14,901 nt of DNA from positions 1,807 to 16,707 of the forward strand of contig JAAAUF010000896.1 in NCBI GenBank assembly GCA_015499985.1. The letters run 5' to 3'. Of this stretch, positions 8,228-14,901 are shown piece by piece. The DNA comes from Haplosporangium gracile (lineage: Eukaryota; Mortierellomycota; Mortierellomycetes; Mortierellales; Mortierellaceae). The notes below the pieces were generated by a model. It was not told the origin of the DNA. It did no database searches and saw nothing but the letters and a program-made list of their open reading frames with translations. Every line of letters begins with the position of its first letter. Within the stretch, counting starts at the first letter, position 1. A program made the position numbers and the translations under genes.

Positions 8228-11200
8228 ATGTCAAGCAACCATGGCTACTTGCCTCTAGGCCAGGAAGACACCTCTGCTGATCACAACAACGAAGACCATA
8301 GCGGGAGTAACACGAACAACAACAACTCATCAACACACAGACCAGACCAACATCAACTCACCCACAGTCATGTCGCCGTCACAATGAGCCAACAGGACCC
8401 TTCAACCCTTGTTCCCTCTACTACTACTGGTGCAACTTCCAAGACCCCCTTCATAACGACGCCACCTGGTCCTCGCACCATGGAAAGCTACACATACACC
8501 GGTCGCTCCTTTGCCGAGAACGACCCGTCCACCTGTGAAGGTGGCAAGAAGTCAAGTTCCGCAACATCCACAGATACAGCAAAAAACGGCAACACCACAA
8601 CCACAACAACAACAACAACAACTACTACTACTGGGCTGAGACCGACGGCACAGTCGATCGCGTCTGCACCAGCTGCGCCAACAACAACAACCGTAGAGGC
8701 CACGTCCTCTGCTGCAGCTGACGCTTCGTCTTCACCTTTGCCTGCGTTCCAGTTCCCGCGGTTCGGTGCTGCCAAGAACAAGTCTCTTCTCGGACTCAAG
8801 GATCGGCTCGCCTCAACCACCTCAGTCCCCACCTACTCCCAAAATGAAGGTAACAGCAACAGCAGCAGCGCACTGGATGCAACATATGCACGGCTCGTCG
8901 GCTCAAAGCCACTAGGGACCGGTCTTCTTGGCAACAATAAGGAAAGCAACCCGAGCCTAACCGGGTCGACATCCGATCTGCTGCACATCCGACCTAAACA
9001 ACACCCATACACTACCGAGGATGGCCCACGAGGGATTCGAAAGTCCCAGAGACGACAGGTCCTGCGGGAGATTCGGCCCGATTTGCACAACCTGCCCGAG
9101 GAGCTCTTGCGCGAACAGGCCAGGAGCGGGGCGACTGTCGATGCCATTACCAACAGCCAGCCAATCATTGGAGATGGAACAGGATTGTTACCCACCAGTC
9201 CTTCCATCTCTGGCAGCGCTCACCTACAGGGTTCTGGCAGTAATACAGGCTCTGGAAGTGGCACTACCGGCAGCAGTAATCAAGGCGAGAGGGGCACGTT
9301 GCTCGGATCGGGCAATGGGTTGGGTCTTGGCTTTGGTGTTGGCGGCAAGGCTAATGCTACCCCGTCTCGTTGGAGTCGACCACGGTTGAGTGGCAGCCGA
9401 CGACAGCGACGCGCTTCGGGGTCAGGACTGGGCCGAGAAAACGATCAGCGGGTGATCCAATCTTCGGTGTTTAAGCCTGTCGAGACATCTGTCGATGGTG
9501 GCAAGGTAAATACACATCCCCCAAGGAGTAATGTTTTCTTTTGCTTAGTGTGTTGCTTATCGTATTTTTAAAGGGGAAATACAGGAGTGACTTTGACCAC
9601 AGGATCAGGATACACAAGAACACAAGGAAAGAAAAAGAGAGCATGGACAGGACACATGGACGCGGTCAATGATGCGATGGGATGGAAGGACGAAGTGTAT
9701 CAAGGAGGCATACACCGGGACAGGGAAAAAAGGAAAAAAGAAAGTTTCTGGGTTTCTGGGCTGTGTCCGCGTCTTTATAGAAACAATGCAAGTCCTACTT
9801 ACAGGGATCAGTTGTTGTGCCTTGACCATGGAGTGGAATATTTTTTACCGCTGCTGGATCCGAATGCGGGAAATCTGGGATATTCTGTCTGACGACAGGT
9901 TCCTGCTGCACCTTGGACAATGTGGCAAAAACACAGGGGTGGGGGAAGCAGGGAGAAGAAGGGGGAAACAGAGGGAGAGAAGCAAGGACAGAGAGGGAAG
10001 AGAACAGAAAGAGGATGAGGACTGTAGATGGGAGAGTGAGGGTGTGAGAATGAAGGAAGTAGAAGAGAGAGAACGAAGTATGTAAGGGAGGCAGAGCGAA
10101 GATCGAGGATGTACCTTTTTGTCACAATCGGAATATAATTGTAGCTGACCATTTCTCTCTCTCTCTCTTTTTTTTTTTTCGACAGCCTGTTGAACCTGCG
10201 CCCGCGTTAACACCAGATCATGCGGAACCCATGAACAGCACCCGCTTTGTGGCAATTGTTAACTCTGTCAAGGAGGCGATTCACTCAGGTATCCAACCCT
10301 TAAGAATTGCGCAGGGATCTTCTGGATCGTATTTTTGCCGAAACTTGGATGGCAAGATTGTGGGTGTCTTCAAGCCCAAGAACGAGGAGCCCTATGGTCA
10401 GCTCAATCCCAAGTGGGCCAAGTGGATTCATCGAAACCTCTTCCCTTGCTGCTTTGGGCGTAGTTGGTAAGCTTTTGCCGACGTGGTATAGATGTGGTTG
10501 ACGATGACCAAATGATGAGCGAGCAAAGCTCTGACAACATTTTTTGCATATTTTCCTCTCTCCTTCACAGTTTGATCCCTAATCTTGGATATATTTCAGA
10601 ATCGGCTACTTCGCTGGTGGACCGTCGACTAAAGCTGAACATTGTGCCGAGCACGGAGGTGGTATGGCTGTCATCATCTGCTTTCCATTACGATTATCTG
10701 GACCGTCGCGCTGCCCAACTGCAAAGGGGCGCCAAGCCCCTTCCTGACAAGGTTGGAAGTTTTCAGTTGTTCTTGAACGGATTCAAGGATGCCAATCTGT
10801 TCATGCGTGACCACCCTTGGCCTCTTGAGTCCCCAGTTGGAGATGCTAACGGTAAAGGAAAGACATGGAGACGATCTGTACCAGAGAGCATTCACAGCCA
10901 TCAAGAAATAGACGGAGCCAGTTTGAATGGCGGTGCAGCAGGATCCACCAATGGTGGACACGGACATGGCCCTGATAAGCCTGGATTCAACTGGACACCC
11001 GCCCTTCAACAGCAGTTTCGGGAACAGTTTGAAAAGATGATCATTCTCGACTATCTCATTCGCAACACAGGTACTTTTATGCCCTTTTTCTGCTCATGAG
11101 CAAGCGCTTGCATTGCCACCATTGTGCAACTTGAACTAACGAATATGTTTTTAACCCCAATGATAGACCGGGGATTGGACAACTGGATGATTCGGTATTG

Positions 11201-13310
11201 CGAAAAGGAAGGGATTTCGATCGTGACGGCTCCTGCAGGAGGAACTCAGAAGAGCCATCTCCAACAAGAACCAGTGAGGCGCAACTCCAGGGTCGGCGAT
11301 CTGTTGGGTCTGTACTCGGACCGGGGATCAGTTCGCTCCAACTCATCCTTACGCGAGGGATCATCAAGTCGCAACGGCATGCTGGCTACTCCTCCTGGAA
11401 CCCCACCGCGGACCAACCTCTCTCGGGCAGTGTCTGGAATGGAACTCTTGCAGGATGATGACAATGCCACTGAGCGTACAGGATTGTTGAGTCAGGAGCG
11501 ATCTGGATCACCCACCAAACGGTCGTCCTTGGAGACGGAGGCAGCAGCAACGTCTAGCACTATCAAGGACACCAAGTTGACTCCCGCAGAGATTATGGAG
11601 GCATACTACGGACCCAACCATGTCCACGTCGCTGCCATCGACAACGGTCTCGCCTTCCCTTTCAAGCACCCCGACTCTTGGCGCTCGTACCCTTACGGAT
11701 GGCTATTCTTGCCCCGCCCCTTGATAGCCCAACCTTTCACCAAGGCCACTCGGGATCACTTCTTGCCACTCTTGTCTTCCCCTGTCTGGTGGCGTGAGAC
11801 GATTGCAGACCTGAGGAGGTTGTTCAGTATTGACAGTGACTTTGACCAGGGCATGTTTGACAAGCAGATGGCGGTCATGAAGGGTCAGGGCTGGAACATT
11901 GTCGAGACGCTAAAGAATCTGGATCAAGGACCTATGGATCTTTGTCGACGTGTTGCTTTGGTCGTGTGGGATGAGGAGGTCACTTTAGAGCTCGGTGTCT
12001 CACCTGCTCAACTAGGATTGCTTCCTAGCTTTGGTCTCCCCATTCAGGCTGAGGGTCAGGTTCCTGGGACACAACCTCAGGAAGGCGTCAAAGGATATGG
12101 CAGTATGGGATGCGGCCAGAAATATACCACAATACAACCCAAGCCCATGACCATGGATGCCAAGTCTAGTTATCTCAACTACGGCAGCATGATGTCATCC
12201 GTGGGTGATCGACTTTCGAACATCAAAACTCTTTCGACTTCTTCGACGGCGGTTGGTGAAGGCGCAGCATCATCGTACTTGGATCCCGAGAGTTTGAAGG
12301 CCAAGAATGCCTCGCATCTGGTTATCGACATGAATGAGAATGCGTCGTCGTTGCAGTTGCCCAACCATGACAGTTTCCGGCAGGTTGTGAGTGATGGCGA
12401 GTACGACCTGGAGGACGAGGACGACTATGATGATGATGAGGATTATGATGACGATGCGCTCTCGTATGACGAGGAGCATGATGGATTCTCAGATGACCTT
12501 GCCGAGAGCACGGGTGATCTTCGGACGCCGGCGGCACATCGTCGTAGTCGAAGCAGCAGCAGTCAGTTGACAGATCCTCAACGGACTGCTCGAGAGGGTA
12601 TGATCTCGATCGATATGGCGCTGGCAGAGAACGAAGAACGTCCACCTGGAGCAAGGAACCATCGTCGTCGACAGAGTCATCAGAGTGAAGGAGGACGGTC
12701 TCCTCGTCGTCGGCCTGCTCCAACTCCAGCACAACCATTGCCTCAAGAGGCGATGTTGAGACCATCATCGCAGGGGTTGGTTCATCCAATGGACGAGTCG
12801 ACGGTTGCGGCTGTTGTGGGTGCATCGCAGGCCAGCAGTTCAAGAAACCATCGTCGAAGCCGGACTGAGCAAGATGATAGGACGGGCACGATCCGATTCG
12901 AGGCTGTGACATCTCCCTCAGGCGACGCTGACTCTTTGGAGGCGGCACGAACGAGATCGTCCAAGGTCGGAACCCAAGAGTCAACGTCGTCCTCGGGAAG
13001 AGGAGCTGTTGACGAACCTGAACGTGGTCGAGGATTCTTTACTCACGGGTACGAAGCTGCCTCTGGCTCTAGGTCGGGAGAGAATGGAATGAGTGAGAGA
13101 CCGAAATGGGCGGACCGTCTCCGACGAGGACTGAGTTTTGATGGCCACTTGTTGGCAGTTGAAGGGTTTGGGTTGGGTCAAGCAGCGAGGAGGGAGCGCA
13201 AGTTGAGGAAGCAGCGGCAGCGGGAGCGTGAGTTGCGTGAACGCCGAGTTGTTCTTGTTGAGCGCATCGAACCTGTCACCAAGAACTTGCCTTACTTCTC
13301 TTGGTGGTAA
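8228..13310 (+). CDS. LSB6: Type II phosphatidylinositol 4-kinase (LSB6/PI4K2 family), four exons
   Basis: The enzyme phosphorylates phosphatidylinositol at the 4-OH to make PI4P. It acts on Golgi, endosomal, vacuolar and plasma membranes.

Exons are 8228-9505, 10186-10466, 10571-11070 and 11167-13310. They sum to 4203 bases, giving 1400 residues.

Residues 1-440 are low-complexity, with 13 Thr at 123-135 and Gly/Ser-rich stretches; a helix-prone piece (QVLREIRPDLHNLPEELL) lies near 275-292. The kinase core is about 465-965. It has QGSSGSYF at 469-476, the ATP-binding FKPKNEEPYG with Lys489, PCCFGRSC with Cys514, Cys515 and Cys520 (palmitoylation region), KVGSFQLF, the catalytic RNTDRGLDNW with Asp687, and the metal-binding AAIDNG with Asp845. 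Residues 965-1400 are a disordered extension with an acidic run at about 1100-1131 and a basic helix at about 1359-1380. It ends in FSWW, as I recall for human PI4K2A (479 residues).

I chose the ATG at 8228 because it has A at -3 and MSSNHGYLPL follows directly after the pyrimidine tract. The identity is firm; the exact N-terminus is less so. Confidence 0.93.
8591..8632 (+). repeat. ACA/ACT trinucleotide repeat coding for poly-Thr
   Basis: An AAC codon is followed by thirteen Thr codons (ACC/ACA, then four ACT), giving T123-T135 of the kinase. Being trinucleotide, the repeat can change length without breaking the frame, so length variation between strains is likely. Confidence 0.85.
9506..10185 (+). 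other. Intron 1 of the PI4K gene (680 bases, phase 0)
   Basis: The donor is AAG|GTAAAT at 9505/9506 and the acceptor is TTTCGACAG at 10185. A CTGAC branch-site candidate lies at 10145-10149, followed by a strong pyrimidine tract (about 10151-10180). Removal joins the frames in phase 0, and in-frame reading beyond the donor meets TAA at 9569-9571. The intron is about seven times longer than the other two and holds a purine-rich block at about 9935-10085. Confidence 0.85.
9935..10085 (+). repeat. Purine-rich tract within intron 1
   Basis: The + strand is nearly all A and G over about 150 bases, with GGGAGA, GAGAGA and GGAAG runs. It is not a clean tandem repeat. It is complementary in kind to the CT-rich tract ahead of the acceptor (10151-10180). 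Confidence 0.7.
10467..10570 (+). other. Intron 2 of the PI4K gene (104 bases, phase 2)
   Basis: The donor is GTAAGC at 10467 and the acceptor is TTCACAG ending at 10570. A CTGAC branch-site candidate lies at 10531-10535. Splicing rebuilds a TGT codon and gives FGRSCLIPNLGYISE, which matches the conserved PI4K2 sequence across this point (FGRDCLVLNQGYLSE in human, from memory). That makes the junction very secure. Confidence 0.95.
11071..11166 (+). other. Intron 3 of the PI4K gene (96 bases, phase 1)
   Basis: The donor is GTACTT at 11071 and the acceptor is AATGATAG ending at 11166. A CTAAC branch site lies at 11136-11140, 26 bases before the acceptor. The junction rebuilds the catalytic Asp687 codon within RNTDRGLDNW, so the intron splits the active-site codon itself. 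Confidence 0.95.
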
Positions 13311-14810
13311 TTTCTTTTGTTTTTTTTTGTATATTAGTTTTTTTTTTTGCTGAGATGAGTGAGTGTGTATCCGTTTTGGTGTTGCATGGGGGCTCAGAAT
13401 TAAAGCAAAACCAATTGCATGTACATGAGTGTGCATCTCATTTTTGCAGGGTGTTGATGAGCGAAGTGGACATGGTATACGCATGCACAAGAGTCACAAA
13501 AATAGTCGAATTAGGCGACAGCGCTCGGTGATATGAGCAAATTGCACGGGGCTGAAAAGAAAAAAAATTAAGGTGGCTTTAATTTTCTGTCAATTGATGC
13601 TCTGCGTTGCGCGGAAATGTGAGACGCGAGATTAGGGAGGGAAAAGGGAGGCGGAGAGAAATCGTTAGAGGATGTCTGGTGTATATCTGCCAGGGGTTGC
13701 TTTTGTTTAGAATATTGCTTTGGAGTGCAAAAAAAAAAACAAGGCACAACAACGGAGAAGGATGGTGGGCTGTGTAAGACAACAAAGAGGAATAATTTTG
13801 GAGTTTTGGACAATTGATTTTCTTTTTGACCTGAGGTTGATGATAAAAGGAGGAAGTTGTTTGTTGTATTGCTACTTGGAACTGTTGATGTCGGAGATGT
13901 GTGTAATGTTGATTTTTCTTATTTGAAATATGGGAGAATGAAGTAGGGCGTAAGAAAGAAAGATGGGGGCGGAGGCGGAGGCGCGGGGGGTGCAGGAGAC
14001 GGAAGTATCTTTTGTATAAATTTGCAACAATGAGAGACAAACAGGGGAGGAGGGGGATCTGGACGCCTTACGTTTTAATAGATTTCATTTTACAAAAAGC
14101 GAAATTAATTTTATCGGTTTAAGCGGAAGGGCATGGGCACCAAGAGAGAACAGAAAGAGGGTTGAAAGGCAGCTGTACCTCACTTTCTTTCTGTCTTGAC
14201 CCTGGATGCACATTTGTTCTCTGAATGGATCATCCCTGCCAGCCTCTTTCCTCCCTTGCTCTTTTTTTTTCGATGTGGTACTAGACTAGTGCAAAAAAGG
14301 GACCTCCTTCCTCGTTGTCTGTTTCGTTTCCCTTTGCTGTTGAAAGTCCAAGCGCACCAGAAAGCAGTTGGAGGAAACATTGAGGGCCACGTTGACGCTG
14401 ATTCGCTGGACTAGATCAGAAAAAATTAAAGGGCCACTTATTGGGCCAAAATTAGATTAGGTCTTACATGGCAAGATGGACGTGTGTGTGTGTGTGCGTG
14501 TGTGTGCGTACGAAGAAGATGTGTGCATGTGGACAAGCGGGTTTACACAGCGCACGTTCACAAATACACATATATACGTATTGTGGAAGTAGCATGACTT
14601 GAACTCTGAGGAAAAGAAGAAGGGGGAAGGGGAGGGAGATATTGTTGCAACTTGCAAAAAACCACGAGTGACCATGTCAGCTTATGCTCATCTTGGTTAT
14701 TTTGCTTTTCCAGGTAAATCGATGCTATTCAAATGAGGCACGGATGAACTTAAGGTACGAAGGAAGATAGGAAGAAAGGAAAGGATAAAAGAAAGGGTAA
14801 AGAACGAATC
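13311..14810. other. Region downstream of the PI4K gene, no gene recognised
   Basis: T tracts at 13318-13328 and 13339-13348 follow the stop. ATTAAA at 13399-13404 is a possible poly(A) signal, 89 bases after the stop, but it is not the canonical hexamer. Beyond it are A tracts (13558-13567, 13729-13738), a G-rich patch at about 13966-14000, and several short frames on both strands with no family resemblance. One + strand frame of 72 codons at 14196-14414 spans a pyrimidine tract and has no recognisable domain. I see no RNA gene or mobile element. Confidence 0.45.
14482..14508. repeat. GT dinucleotide microsatellite
   Basis: The tract is alternating GT from 14482 to about 14508, interrupted by GC at two places. 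Alternating purine-pyrimidine sequence of this type can vary in length. Confidence 0.85.
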
Positions 14811-14901
14811 TGAATAGCCTGGACCTTTCTTTCTCACATCACCCAATTGCTTCTCTGTTCTTTGTTGCGCCCTTTTGTTTTTTTGTATGGTGTTTGTTTT
14901 T
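14811..14901 (+). promoter_or_regulatory. Pyrimidine-rich window end, possible leader of a next gene
   Basis: The last 90 bases are CT-rich on the + strand (TTTCTTTCTCACATCACCC, then T runs), like the stretch before the kinase start at 8228. It could be the promoter or leader of a gene beyond the window. There is no direct evidence of one. Confidence 0.2.

Noticed and set aside
9805..9895. A possible extra exon in intron 1 of the kinase, between an ACAG and a CAG|GTTCC
   Set aside because: Both flanking junctions are phase 0, and this piece has a stop (TGA) in phase 0, so it cannot be included without breaking the protein.
9669..10085. A 138-codon + strand frame inside intron 1
   Set aside because: Its length comes from the purine tract, which lacks T and hence stop codons. 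The predicted protein is Arg/Glu/Lys-rich low complexity.
12322..12984. A 220-codon frame antisense to the last kinase exon
   Set aside because: The sense strand encodes the acidic and Ser/Arg-rich tail in a clear frame; the antisense reading is His/Pro/Ser-rich, as expected for a shadow.
13579..14040. A 153-codon - strand frame downstream of the kinase
   Set aside because: It is rich in Phe, Ser, Leu, His and Gln from simple sequence, crosses two homopolymer tracts and has no domain; a second - strand frame overlaps it with equal plausibility.
14196..14414. A 72-codon + strand frame as an exon of a gene at the right edge
   Set aside because: It spans a pyrimidine tract, shows no family resemblance and has no partner exon within the window.
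1..14901. tRNA, rRNA, CRISPR array or mobile-element ends
   Set aside because: I looked for T-arm-like GGTTCGA motifs, regularly spaced repeats and terminal repeats and found none. A covariance-model search would be decisive for small RNAs.

Overview
The window looks like nuclear DNA from an early-diverging filamentous fungus. A Mortierella-like genome (Mortierellomycotina) is the best guess. Reasons: short GT-AG introns with a CTRAC branch site, long pyrimidine tracts upstream of a coding region, many A/T homopolymers and purine-rich spacers, and remains of a large pentapeptide-repeat/WD40 protein that I recognise as a Mortierella-type paralogous family. This assignment rests on recognition, not on a search.

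Layout, left to right. Positions 1-1850 hold an intronless glutathione S-transferase gene on the + strand. It has a clear TATA box, a CA-rich leader and a poly(A) signal, and a purine-rich tandem repeat of period 14 lies upstream. Positions 1881-3066 are mostly featureless, with one uncharacterised 189-residue open frame on the - strand. Positions 3067-5901 on the - strand hold a badly broken gene. Read 5' to 3' it gives a linker region, a pentapeptide-repeat segment, about a dozen degenerate WD40 repeats and a conserved C-terminal tail. It carries many stops and frameshifts and no recognisable NTPase domain. Positions 5902-8227 are non-coding, rich in homopolymers and purine/pyrimidine tracts, and end in a long pyrimidine-rich leader.

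Positions 8228-13310 hold the main gene: a four-exon type II phosphatidylinositol 4-kinase (LSB6/PI4K2 family). The spliced product is 1400 residues, roughly three times the human enzyme. The extra length is a low-complexity N-terminus, an insertion of about 120 residues between the catalytic loop and the metal-binding motif, and a long, partly acidic C-terminal extension. It still ends in the FSWW tail I recall for human PI4K2A. Positions 13311-14901 are non-coding as far as I can see.

The two intact genes (detoxification and phosphoinositide signalling) have no evident functional link and do not form a cluster. I did not find a convincing new multi-gene system. The most interesting objects are the oversized PI4K and the decayed repeat-protein gene.
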